From assembly GCA_945983195.1 (NCBI GenBank), contig CAMFSS010000149.1, positions 1 to 6,030 on the forward strand: a stretch of DNA of 6,030 nucleotides, written 5' to 3'. The stretch comes from an uncultured Prevotellaceae bacterium. Its GTDB lineage: Bacteria; Bacteroidota; Bacteroidia; Bacteroidales; Muribaculaceae. Shown one piece after another: positions 1 through 6,030 of this stretch. Within the stretch, counting starts at the first letter, position 1, and each line of letters starts with the position of its first letter. The position numbers and the translations under genes are program-made. The notes beneath the pieces are model-generated. The model saw nothing but the letters and a program-made list of their open reading frames with translations. It was not told the DNA's origin and made no database searches.

Positions 1-54
<54 letters not shown>

Positions 55-84
55 CAACGAAAGAGTTCATAAAAATACTGATAT

Positions 85-160
<76 letters not shown>

Positions 161-190
161 AGCCGAGCGGTGCAAGCCGCAAAGCGCAAT

Positions 191-274
191 GTCCGGGTGG
201 CGGAATTGGTAGACGCACTACTTTGAGGGGGTAGCGGGCTTAAGCTCGTGTGAGTTCAAATCTCATCTCGGACA
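191..274 (+). tRNA. tRNA-Leu(GAG)
   Basis: Class II tRNA of 84 bases without encoded CCA. The acceptor GTCCGGG (191-197) pairs with CTCGGAC (267-273) with one G-T pair, and the discriminator is A274, as expected for tRNA-Leu. The anticodon stem (218-222 with 230-234) encloses loop TTGAGGG, giving anticodon GAG at 225-227 and G at position 37. It reads CUC and CUU. The long variable arm CGGGC-TTAA-GCTCG (235-248) is typical of leucine and serine tRNAs. The T arm is at 250-266 with loop TTCAAAT. It is the last gene of the cluster, followed 2 bases later by the terminator stem. Confidence 0.96.
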
Positions 275-276
275 CG

Positions 277-324
277 AAAGAAACCGCAAGCAGATTTCCA
301 AGTCTGTTTGCGGTTTCTTTTTTT
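277..324 (+). terminator. Rho-independent terminator of the tRNA cluster
   Basis: A 15-bp stem with one G-T pair (280-294 with 303-317) and an 8-base loop (295-302) is followed by a run of seven T (318-324). Three A at 277-279 extend the pairing into the T run. It directly follows tRNA-Leu and lies 24 bp beyond the stop codon of the convergent minus-strand esterase gene. It could also stop that transcript, although the T tract on the minus side is short (TTTC). Confidence 0.93.
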
Positions 325-348
325 GTCGTTTTCCAGCCTGTCTACGAG

Positions 349-1425
349 TCAGCGGAGGTACGCACGGAGTAGCGGAACGAAATAGGCGGCGCAACGCTCG
401 AAGCCCAGGTCGGTGAAGTGTGCACAATCCACGGTAGCCTCATTGTCGTCGCCAATCATGCCGCGCGAAGAAATGAAATGCACATTGCGGTCGCCTGCGC
501 TGCGGAATCGGCTGTAGAATCCGTGCCAAGTAGCATTTTTCTCCTCAATGAGCCGTCGGGTCTCGGCATTGAACCGCATATTGGGAAATTCCGGATTCTG
601 CACCATGAGAATCGGAGTGTCGGGGTGAGCGGCACGCAGAATTGAATAGAAACGCTCGGTGCGCTCCTTGATTTGCGGTGTGGTGACGTTGGGGAGGCAG
701 TCGAGAATATAGACACTCGCATCAATGGCAGCCATCACTTCGGCAATTTCCGGGTCAAGACGACCGTTGCCGCTAAAGCCCAGGTTTATTACCACGCGGT
801 TGAGCGCACGCTCCACGATAGCAGTTGCAGCCATTCCGGCACGACTTGCGCAGCCACCCTGCGTGATGCTTGTGCCATACCACACAATGGGCTTATCGGC
901 TACTGGAAGGTCGACGGCAGGCATCTCTATCACGGCAGCCGAGTCAACGCCTATCGACAGTGAGTTGCAACTGTCGTAAAGCGGAAGATATAGGAGATAT
1001 TCGCGCATTTCGGGCGACATACCGGTCATAATCGACGAAGTGTTCTCAGGCTTGTTGCCCGGTCGGGCAGAATTGACAAACGTCCACGACCCGTCGTCTT
1101 GAAGTGAGTAAAGGTCAAGACCGCGCACGCCGGTGGCAGTCATGTGGTTCATGCCGAAATTGTGCCACGAAACCCACTTTGCACCTATTGTGGTGGTATT
1201 GGAGCGGAATCGCACGGCGATGCCTGCTGAATTACGGCCTACATTCCAGAGCTGTTGCCTTATGCGGCCGCAAAGCGAGTCGGGCAGACGGTTGTAGAGT
1301 GTGTCGGTAGCAAGGGTTGGCTTGCCAATGATTTTGAATTGGGAAGCATCGTGGTAACGAAGTTCGGCAAGCGACGAGAAAGCCAAAGTTAAGGCCAATA
1401 GCGATGATAATAGAAAAGTTCTCAT
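349..1425 (-). CDS. Secreted SGNH/GDSL-family hydrolase (esterase) with GxDLY N-terminal domain
   Basis: Predicted 358-residue exported esterase. Residues 1-20 form a signal peptide, with likely cleavage after SSLA. Residues about 25-170 match the beta-rich N-terminal domain known from GxDLY-type SGNH hydrolases, and the signature GLDLY is at 102-106. The SGNH domain follows. Block I is GTSITQGG with nucleophile Ser186. Block II is NLGFSGNG with Gly216. Block III is DCLPN with Asn246 instead of the usual GxND form. Block V is DCAH with Asp333 and His336. The catalytic set is therefore complete. Family members remove acyl or acetyl groups, often from carbohydrates, but the substrate cannot be read here. 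I chose the ATG at 1425 because the in-frame TTG at 1455 overlaps a -7-like element and would put ten extra polar residues before the signal peptide. No Shine-Dalgarno site is visible. The gene runs divergently from the lipoprotein gene and is probably monocistronic within this window. Confidence 0.88.
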   Translation of the reverse strand: MRTFLLSSLLALTLAFSSLAELRYHDASQFKIIGKPTLATDTLYNRLPDSLCGRIRQQLWNVGRNSAGIAVRFRSNTTTIGAKWVSWHNFGMNHMTATGVRGLDLYSLQDDGSWTFVNSARPGNKPENTSSIMTGMSPEMREYLLYLPLYDSCNSLSIGVDSAAVIEMPAVDLPVADKPIVWYGTSITQGGCASRAGMAATAIVERALNRVVINLGFSGNGRLDPEIAEVMAAIDASVYILDCLPNVTTPQIKERTERFYSILRAAHPDTPILMVQNPEFPNMRFNAETRRLIEEKNATWHGFYSRFRSAGDRNVHFISSRGMIGDDNEATVDCAHFTDLGFERCAAYFVPLLRAYLR

Positions 1426-1452
1426 GTTGTATTGCTGATAAAAGTGTTGGTG

Positions 1453-1460
1453 CAAAATTA
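1453..1460 (-). promoter_or_regulatory. Candidate -7 element for the SGNH hydrolase gene
   Basis: On the minus strand this reads TAATTTTG, an exact match to the Bacteroidetes -7 consensus TAnnTTTG. It sits 27 bp before the ATG at 1425, implying a short leader of about 20 bases. No convincing -33 TTTG is present at the normal spacing; the nearest TTG lies about 23 bases upstream. The assignment rests on motif and position only. Confidence 0.45.
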
Positions 1461-1508
1461 GCCATTTCTGTGGAATTGCAGAACAATAGCTGGAAATTGT
1501 TGTTACAT

Positions 1509-1530
1509 TTTTCGCGATTTTATGCGAAAA
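1509..1530. repeat. Inverted repeat between divergent promoters, possible operator
   Basis: TTTTCGC (1509-1515) and GCGAAAA (1524-1530) form a perfect 7-bp inverted repeat around an 8-base AT-rich centre. It lies between the two divergent -7 candidates, about 49 bp from the minus one and 36 bp from the plus one. A dimeric regulator could bind there, but only symmetry and position support this. Chance cannot be excluded in an AT-rich spacer. Confidence 0.3.
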
Positions 1531-1565
1531 GTACGGAAATATGGCATAAATGATAGAAAAGTTGC

Positions 1566-1573
1566 TAACTTTG
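1566..1573 (+). promoter_or_regulatory. Candidate -7 element for the lipoprotein/barrel operon
   Basis: TAACTTTG matches the Bacteroidetes -7 consensus TAnnTTTG. It would start transcription near 1580 and leave a leader of about 75 bases before the ATG at 1654. The expected -33 position, around 1541-1545, has no good TTTG, so the promoter is weak by sequence or depends on an activator. Confidence 0.45.
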
Positions 1574-1600
1574 TGAGCGTTTAATGCGTTAATAGATATA

Positions 1601-1627
1601 CGGTTTCGCCAACCGAAGCCTAAGGTT
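1601..1627 (+). promoter_or_regulatory. Foldable 5' leader with competing hairpins upstream of the lipoprotein gene
   Basis: Three overlapping pairings are possible here: GGTTTCG (1602-1608) with CGAAGCC (1614-1620); CGGTT (1601-1605) with AACCG (1611-1615); and AACC (1611-1614) with GGTT (1624-1627). They share bases and exclude each other. The region lies inside the predicted leader and ends 26 bases before the ATG. No T tract follows, so it is not a terminator by sequence. A control role is only a possibility. Confidence 0.25.
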
Positions 1628-1653
1628 GAAAAAAATTTACGCTTTTATTTATT

Positions 1654-2208
1654 ATGAAATCACTGCTAAGAATCGCAATAGTGTTCACTGCATTTACACT
1701 TGCAATCGCATCGTGCGGCTACGACGACGTGGAAACCGACAATGTGGAGAGCATGAAGGTGCAAGGATTCGACAACAGCGGCGAGCTGCCACAGCACATT
1801 GCCGACGGACGCTGTAGCGGGAACGCATACATGATGTGGGTGTCGTTCCAACTTGCCGACTATGCCGACGTGGCACATCTCGCTTCGCCAATGACCGGGC
1901 TGCGCATAATCACTGCCACCGACTTCGATGACCAGCACCCGGCAGGAAGTGATGTGAGCGGGCTGTTCATGCTCCACCCTATCCGTCCTGAAATAAGCAT
2001 GACCGAATATGAGACCAACACCTATCAGGCAGTGCGCTTCGCAGTTCCCACCGAGCAGTCACCGCTGGCCACAGTCTACCGGGAAGGTGCCTACTTCATG
2101 CTCACGGTGGCACCGGCCGGCGAGCGGCAATGCCGGTTCACGGTGGAGGTGCAGTTTGCCAACGGCACCGTGCTTTCGGCAGCAGGCGACGAAGTGACGC
2201 TCTATTAG
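1654..2208 (+). CDS. Bacteroidales lipoprotein of unknown function
   Basis: Predicted 184-residue lipoprotein. A short basic start (MKSLLR) and a hydrophobic stretch lead to the lipobox IASC, so signal peptidase II should leave Cys21 as the lipidated N-terminus. The residues after it (GYDDVE) are acidic, similar to the export signal that sends Bacteroidetes lipoproteins to the cell surface, so surface exposure is plausible. The mature part is about 164 residues. It alternates polar and hydrophobic residues, especially at 58-70, 82-90, 145-153 and 161-168, suggesting a small beta-sandwich. Cys54 and Cys160 could form a disulfide. The stretch GLRIITATDFDDQHPAGSD (82-100) recalls DUF5034-like lipoproteins of this group, but I cannot confirm that. 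The start is the only ATG before the signal peptide and has no Shine-Dalgarno site. The barrel gene follows 49 bp downstream on the same strand, probably in the same transcript. Confidence 0.8.
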   Translation: MKSLLRIAIVFTAFTLAIASCGYDDVETDNVESMKVQGFDNSGELPQHIADGRCSGNAYMMWVSFQLADYADVAHLASPMTGLRIITATDFDDQHPAGSDVSGLFMLHPIRPEISMTEYETNTYQAVRFAVPTEQSPLATVYREGAYFMLTVAPAGERQCRFTVEVQFANGTVLSAAGDEVTLY

Positions 2209-2257
2209 CGATCCATAAAAAAACCAACAGCAACCGATAACGTAACAAAAGGAAATT

Positions 2258-3052
2258 ATGAAAAATAGAATTATACATAATTGCATAGCTCTCGTTATGG
2301 CGGCTATGTGCTGCACCGTTTCTGCAAAAGCCGAAGAAGACTACGCCTACAGGAGTGCAACAAGCATTGATGCCGCGCTTGGAGTGGGATTCAATGTGTC
2401 GAACTACAAGTCGGAGGACTATGGTGCCGCACTATTTTCAGGGCGCGTAGGCAATCCTATTCTCGCTCTGCGAATCGACCACTTCTTCTCGCGCCACTGG
2501 GGTGGCTACGTCAAGGCTGAGTGGCTCCAAAACAGCTATCTCACAAAGCAGAAATCGGTGCTCGACAGACTTCACGACAAGGACGACGGATACGACTACA
2601 TAACCCCCAGCTCCACCAAGGGGCGTCGCGGATATGCATTCCTTGCAGGAGGTGCCTACCGTTGGGACAAGCAACGCTGGAGCCTGCGTGCAATGCTCGG
2701 TATGGGGTATTCATCTTACAACCTAAACCGCTCATTCGTAGCCTACCGCAAACCCGAGGGCACCAACCATCTTGATGAAATGCTCTACACCGTATCGCAG
2801 AAAAAGACTCGCGGTATAGGCGGAGTCGTAGTTGCACCGACAATCGAAGCGTCGCTGCACGTATCGCGAAATATGGATTTCTTCTGCAACCTGACGTTTG
2901 AGTACAATTCGGCACGCGTGTGGCAGAAATTCACCATCACCGATACCGAAACTGGGCGTGTGCTCGACAGCACTCTCGCGCACGAACACATAGGCAACAA
3001 CATCAACCTGAACTTTGGTGTACGCTACATCATAACGCACCGCAAATTTTAG
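2258..3052 (+). CDS. Probable outer-membrane beta-barrel protein
   Basis: Predicted 264-residue exported protein with no family I can name. Residues 1-25 are a signal peptide with cleavage likely after AKA. The mature part shows repeated amphipathic stretches rich in aromatic residues and glycine, at about 36-47, 68-77, 81-91, 125-135, 140-152, 189-202, 205-216 and 248-260. That fits a small barrel of about eight strands. The chain ends in HRKF; a C-terminal aromatic residue after a strand such as NLNFGVRYII is the usual signal for BAM-mediated insertion. Polar segments at 97-122 and 160-187 would be loops. An AGGA at 2250-2253 lies 4 bases before the ATG. The gene follows the lipoprotein gene by 49 bp with no terminator between them, so the two may act together at the outer membrane. 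No clear terminator follows the stop codon, so some read-through toward gyrB is possible. Confidence 0.75.
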   Translation: MKNRIIHNCIALVMAAMCCTVSAKAEEDYAYRSATSIDAALGVGFNVSNYKSEDYGAALFSGRVGNPILALRIDHFFSRHWGGYVKAEWLQNSYLTKQKSVLDRLHDKDDGYDYITPSSTKGRRGYAFLAGGAYRWDKQRWSLRAMLGMGYSSYNLNRSFVAYRKPEGTNHLDEMLYTVSQKKTRGIGGVVVAPTIEASLHVSRNMDFFCNLTFEYNSARVWQKFTITDTETGRVLDSTLAHEHIGNNINLNFGVRYIITHRKF

Positions 3053-3085
3053 TGCAAAATATTTCGCCATGTCGTAAAAAATGAG

Positions 3086-3093
3086 TATTTTTG
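3086..3093 (+). promoter_or_regulatory. Candidate gyrB promoter (-7 element)
   Basis: TATTTTTG matches the Bacteroidetes -7 consensus TAnnTTTG. A TTTCG at 3062-3066, 19 bp upstream, could serve as a weak -33 element. Transcription would start near 3100 and give a leader of about 70 bases before the gyrB ATG at 3172. The assignment is by motif and position only. Confidence 0.5.
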
Positions 3094-3104
3094 TTTGCTT
3101 ATTT

Positions 3105-3127
3105 CGCGGGAGCCGTCGGCACTCGCG
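3105..3127 (+). promoter_or_regulatory. GC-rich hairpin in the gyrB leader
   Basis: CGCGGG (3105-3110) pairs with CTCGCG (3122-3127) including one G-T pair. After an A-A mismatch, GCC (3112-3114) pairs with GGC (3118-3120) around the triloop GTC. It is the most GC-rich spot in an AT-rich spacer and would lie at the very 5' end of an mRNA started from the 3086-3093 element. The following CTTTAGCC is not a T tract, so it is not a terminator of the upstream gene. A role in mRNA stability or translation control is inference. Confidence 0.35.
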
Positions 3128-3171
3128 CTTTAGCCGTGCAAAATAGAACAAGAACGAAAGAACGAAATATA

Positions 3172-5127
3172 ATGACAGAGGAAGAATTAGAAGAACAGAA
3201 GTATTCAGCCAATAATATCCAGGTGCTTGAAGGACTGGAGGCTGTGCGCAAGCGTCCGTCGATGTATATCGGCGACACCAGTGCCAAGGGTCTGCACCAC
3301 TTGGTTTATGAGGTTGTGGATAACTCCATTGATGAGGCTCTTGCCGGATTTGCAACCCACATTGAGGTGACAATCACCGAGGACAATTCAATCAAGGTGG
3401 TCGACAACGGTCGCGGTATCCCCGTCGACGAGCATGAGAAGCTGCACAAGAGCGCACTTGAAGTGGTACTCACCGTGCTGCACGCAGGCGGCAAGTTCGA
3501 CAAAGGCTCTTATAAAGTGTCGGGCGGTCTTCACGGTGTGGGTGTATCGTGCGTCAACGCACTGTCTACCTATCTTCGCGCCGAAGTGCGCCGTGGAGGC
3601 AAAATCTATATGCAGGAGTACAGTTGCGGACACCCCAAGGCTCCGGTGGCTGTGATTGGCGAATGTGGCGATGACCACGGTACATCAGTCTACTTCCACC
3701 CCGATGAATCACTCTTCACCGAGACCGGCTACGACTACGACACTCTTGCCACCCGTCTGCGCGACCTGGCATTCCTCAATGCCGGAATCACACTGACGCT
3801 TACCGATATGCGCAAGGTCGACGAAGCCGGAACGCCAAAGAGTGAGGTTTTCCACTCCGATACCGGTCTCGATGAGTTTGTACGCTACATCGACTCCAAC
3901 AAAGAGCACCTCATTGCCGATGTGATTCACATCAGCACTGAGCGTCAGGGAATACCCGTGGAAGTGGCAATGACCTACAACACTTCTTTCAACGAGAATA
4001 TCTATTCATTCGTCAACAATATCAACACCATAGAGGGTGGAACGCACCTAACCGGTTTCCGCCGCGGTCTTGGAGCTACGCTCAAGAAATATGCCGAAGA
4101 CTCGAAGATGCTCGAGAAGGTGAAGGTGGAAATCAGCAAGGACGACTTCCGCGAAGGTCTCACAGCCGTAATCTCCGTGAAAGTGCTTGAGCCGCAGTTT
4201 GAAGGACAGACCAAAACCAAGCTTGGCAACAACGAGGTGATTGGTGCAGTTGAGACTTCGGTGCGTGAGGCTCTCGGCAATTACCTTGAGGAACACCCTA
4301 CCCAGGCAAAAGCCATTATCGAGAAGGTTATTCTTGCCGCCACTGCACGCCATGCCGCACAGAATGCCCGCCTGCAGGTCCAGCGCAAGAGTCCGCTCAC
4401 CGGCGGCGGTCTGCCAGGCAAACTCGCCGACTGCTCGTCGCGCAACGCTGAAGACAGCGAAATCTTCCTCGTCGAGGGAGACTCAGCAGGTGGCTCGGCA
4501 AAGCAGGGCCGTAACCGCGAGTTCCAAGCTATTCTTCCGCTTCGCGGTAAGATTCTCAACGTGGAGAAAGCTATGGAGCACAAGGTGTTCGACAGCGAGG
4601 AGATTGTCAACCTGTTCCGCGCCCTTGGCGTAACTATCGGCACTGAGGAGGATCCCAAGGCTGCCAACCTCTCGAAGCTGCGCTACCACAAGATTATCAT
4701 CATGACCGATGCCGATGTCGACGGTGCTCACATCGCAACGCTGCTCATGACGTTCTTCTTCCGCCGTATGCGTGCTATCATTGAGAACGGCTACCTCTAC
4801 ATTGCCACTCCGCCGCTCTACAAGTGCGTGAAAGGCAATGTGCACGAATATTGCTGGAACGACCAGCAGAAGTTCCAGTTCATTGAACGCTATGGAGGCG
4901 GCGAAGAGAAGCAGGTGAAGATTCAGCGTTATAAAGGACTTGGTGAGATGAACCCCGAGCAGCTCTGGGAGACTACAATGGATCCTGAGAGTCGCATCCT
5001 CAAGCAGGTACACATCAACGATGCCGCCGAGAGCGACCGTATCTTCTCAATGCTCATGGGAGAGGATGTAGCGCCTCGCCGCGAGTTCATCGAAGAAAAC
5101 GCCACCTACGCCAATATCGACGCATAA
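3172..5127 (+). CDS. gyrB: DNA gyrase subunit B
   Basis: 651-residue GyrB. With GyrA it forms the A2B2 gyrase that uses ATP to add negative supercoils in the cytoplasm. The GHKL ATPase domain spans about 11-230: catalytic Glu47 and Asn51 in YEVVDNSIDEA, Asp78 in VVDNGRGIP, the lid GGLHGVGVSCVNALS at 118-132, and Arg141, which matches E. coli Arg136 of the coumarin site. The transducer domain (about 231-400) carries QTKTKLG (346-352) with the ATP-contacting lysine. The TOPRIM domain has EGDSAGGSA (435-443) with Glu435, PLRGKILNVEKA (456-467), and the metal-binding DADVD with Asp513, 515 and 517. The C-terminal part has QRYKGLGEMNPEQLWETTMD (585-604). The length is usual for Bacteroidetes and other GyrB proteins without the extra E. 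coli insert. I chose the ATG at 3172 because the protein aligns with GyrB from there, and the upstream TTG at 3091 overlaps the predicted promoter. GyrB is preferred over ParE by overall motif match. Confidence 0.98.
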   Translation: MTEEELEEQKYSANNIQVLEGLEAVRKRPSMYIGDTSAKGLHHLVYEVVDNSIDEALAGFATHIEVTITEDNSIKVVDNGRGIPVDEHEKLHKSALEVVLTVLHAGGKFDKGSYKVSGGLHGVGVSCVNALSTYLRAEVRRGGKIYMQEYSCGHPKAPVAVIGECGDDHGTSVYFHPDESLFTETGYDYDTLATRLRDLAFLNAGITLTLTDMRKVDEAGTPKSEVFHSDTGLDEFVRYIDSNKEHLIADVIHISTERQGIPVEVAMTYNTSFNENIYSFVNNINTIEGGTHLTGFRRGLGATLKKYAEDSKMLEKVKVEISKDDFREGLTAVISVKVLEPQFEGQTKTKLGNNEVIGAVETSVREALGNYLEEHPTQAKAIIEKVILAATARHAAQNARLQVQRKSPLTGGGLPGKLADCSSRNAEDSEIFLVEGDSAGGSAKQGRNREFQAILPLRGKILNVEKAMEHKVFDSEEIVNLFRALGVTIGTEEDPKAANLSKLRYHKIIIMTDADVDGAHIATLLMTFFFRRMRAIIENGYLYIATPPLYKCVKGNVHEYCWNDQQKFQFIERYGGGEEKQVKIQRYKGLGEMNPEQLWETTMDPESRILKQVHINDAAESDRIFSMLMGEDVAPRREFIEENATYANIDA

Positions 5128-5150
5128 TCGCTACATAGCAACCAAACACA

Positions 5151-5195
5151 AAACAAGCTCACCGTGCCGTCACACAGTGAGCTTGTTTCGTTTTG
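5151..5195 (+). terminator. Bidirectional terminator between gyrB and the GH25 gene
   Basis: A 12-bp perfect stem (5151-5162 with 5177-5188) surrounds a 14-base loop that can add a small inner stem. On the + strand, TTT within the stem and then CGTTTTGT follow, ending gyrB 24 bp after its stop codon. On the minus strand the stem is followed by T-rich TTTTGTGTTTGG, 21 bp after the stop of the convergent gene. Both sides support a shared terminator, although neither T tract is pure. Confidence 0.85.
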
Positions 5196-5208
5196 TGCAT
5201 TCTTAGCG

Positions 5209-6030
5209 TCAGTCCTTGCCACGGCGAGTGGAGAATTGATTTTTGTAGCTTGAGCCTTTGGAGGGCTTGGCATTGCTGCCGGCTTCGGTGGTGTCGGCTG
5301 GAATGGTGTTATCCGTTATAGCCGTGGTATCGGCAGGAGTGGCGTAGGCAGTTGGCGTGTCGTGTTTAGTGGCGGCAATGCTGTCTTTAATGGCTTTTTC
5401 GCGTTTTCTGGCAGCGGCAATTGAGTCCTTCGCAGCTTTCTTGCGCAGCTTTTCCTGAGCCTTGCGCTCTCTCTCCTCACGCTTTTTCTGTTCCTTTAGG
5501 AGCCGCTGCTGTTCCTTCTGTTGCTCTTTCAGCAGCCGTTCACGCTCCTTCAGCTCTTTCTTCGACAGCTTTGAGAGGTCGAGTTGTGTGGTGTCGGCAC
5601 GCTCGCTCTTGAACTTGGCAGGGGTCTTTATTGCCGGTTCTTCAGCAATGGTGATGATCTTGTCATAGTCCGACAACTTCGACGGACGGTTGCGCATGGC
5701 GATATCGGCAATACGCTTCCCCTTGGCAAAACGGCACATATCCACCGCGTGGTCGATGCCACTCACAGTGCCCTGGTCGGTGTATTGCCACAGTGTGTAT
5801 TTTGCATCGTCGGCAAGCACAGGCTCCGACTCGGAATAGCGTGCAATGAAAAGAGGGTATCGGCCGACGTGCGACGCCAGATATTTGTTGTAAAACGATG
5901 TCATGGTGTAAATCATTGGGCGGCACTTGTAGTGCTTCTCAATCATTCGGGCAAATGCCTCAAGGCTGTCGACAATCTGCTGCTGAGTCCAGCCGCCGCG
6001 CTGCTCAATGTCGATGAGCGGCACCAAATC
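5209..6030 (-). CDS. GH25-family muramidase (lysozyme-like), N-terminus outside the window, with charged C-terminal tail
   Basis: C-terminal 273 residues of a glycoside hydrolase family 25 protein; the gene begins beyond the window. GH25 enzymes cut the MurNAc-GlcNAc bond of peptidoglycan. Counting from the window edge, LVPLIDIE (2-9) holds the family Asp-x-Glu pair (Asp7, Glu9). IYTMTSFYNKYL (40-51) and PLFIARY (59-65) match later barrel strands. LWQYTDQGTVSGIDHAVDM (80-98) is the typical end of the domain. The domain ends near residue 104. A linker leads to a strongly charged stretch rich in Lys, Glu, Arg and Gln (about 153-222), likely helical or coiled coil, with repeats RLLKEQ (165-170, 176-181) and KDSIAA (201-206, 215-220). 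A Thr/Ala/Asp-rich segment with repeated ADTT and a basic end follow. The catalytic domain call is secure. The tail's role and the protein's location are unknown, because any signal peptide lies outside the window. The gene converges on gyrB. Confidence 0.88.
   Translation of the reverse strand, partial: DLVPLIDIEQRGGWTQQQIVDSLEAFARMIEKHYKCRPMIYTMTSFYNKYLASHVGRYPLFIARYSESEPVLADDAKYTLWQYTDQGTVSGIDHAVDMCRFAKGKRIADIAMRNRPSKLSDYDKIITIAEEPAIKTPAKFKSERADTTQLDLSKLSKKELKERERLLKEQQKEQQRLLKEQKKREERERKAQEKLRKKAAKDSIAAARKREKAIKDSIAATKHDTPTAYATPADTTAITDNTIPADTTEAGSNAKPSKGSSYKNQFSTRRGKD

Noticed and set aside
349..1455. Longer SGNH hydrolase start at TTG 1455
   Set aside because: It is a TTG that overlaps the -7-like element TAATTTTG and adds ten polar residues before a good signal peptide. 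The ATG at 1425 fits better.
2288..2320. Lipobox in the barrel protein (two cysteines at 18-19)
   Set aside because: The residues before the cysteines (AAM, AMC) do not fit the lipobox, and a signal peptidase I site (AKA) follows.
3081..3146. Possible 21-codon upstream ORF before gyrB
   Set aside because: Its ATG lies upstream of and across the predicted -7 element, so it would not be in the gyrB mRNA. The peptide has no recognisable features.
3091..3171. N-terminal extension of gyrB from TTG 3091
   Set aside because: The extra 27 residues do not resemble GyrB, and the TTG lies in the predicted promoter. Homology begins at the ATG at 3172.
2732..3373. 213-codon minus-strand ORF across the barrel gene end, the spacer and the gyrB start
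   Set aside because: It overlaps two well-supported genes and the gyrB promoter, and its translation shows no domain. It is an antisense shadow.
4483..5013. 176-codon minus-strand ORF inside gyrB
   Set aside because: It is fully antisense to the conserved TOPRIM region and is explained by gyrB codon usage.
3172..5127. ParE instead of GyrB
   Set aside because: The N-terminal and TOPRIM motifs match GyrB of Bacteroidetes more closely. ParE of this group diverges in these regions.

Overview
The window looks like chromosomal DNA from a member of the Bacteroidales. The pointers are a Bacteroidetes-type GyrB, a GxDLY-type SGNH hydrolase, an acidic residue cluster after the lipoprotein cysteine, starts without clear Shine-Dalgarno sites, and TAnnTTTG-like -7 promoter elements in front of three genes. 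The moderate GC content and gene style would fit a Muribaculaceae-like gut bacterium, but that family-level guess is inference only.

Layout, left to right. Positions 1-274 hold a tRNA cluster on the + strand: two tRNA-Gly(GCC), the first cut by the window edge, then tRNA-Leu(GAG). A strong terminator at 277-324 closes the cluster. A secreted SGNH/GDSL-family esterase lies on the minus strand (349-1425). A 228-bp divergent intergenic region (1426-1653) carries promoter candidates for both directions, a 7-bp inverted repeat and a foldable leader. Two + strand genes follow: a small lipoprotein of unknown function (1654-2208) and, 49 bp later, a probable outer-membrane beta-barrel protein (2258-3052). 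They look like a two-gene envelope operon. After 119 bp containing a promoter candidate and a GC-rich leader hairpin comes gyrB (3172-5127), the ATPase/TOPRIM subunit of DNA gyrase. A probably bidirectional terminator (5151-5195) separates it from a convergent, window-truncated GH25 muramidase (5209-6030, minus strand) with a long Lys/Glu/Arg-rich tail.

The genes do not form one obvious pathway. The tRNAs and gyrB are housekeeping. The other four products are envelope or exported proteins: an esterase, a lipoprotein, a beta-barrel and a lysozyme-like enzyme. I see no CRISPR array, insertion sequence, phage module or toxin-antitoxin pair. No strong case for a new system can be made. The least explained parts are the lipoprotein/barrel pair, the tail on the GH25 enzyme, and the small structured elements in the intergenic regions.
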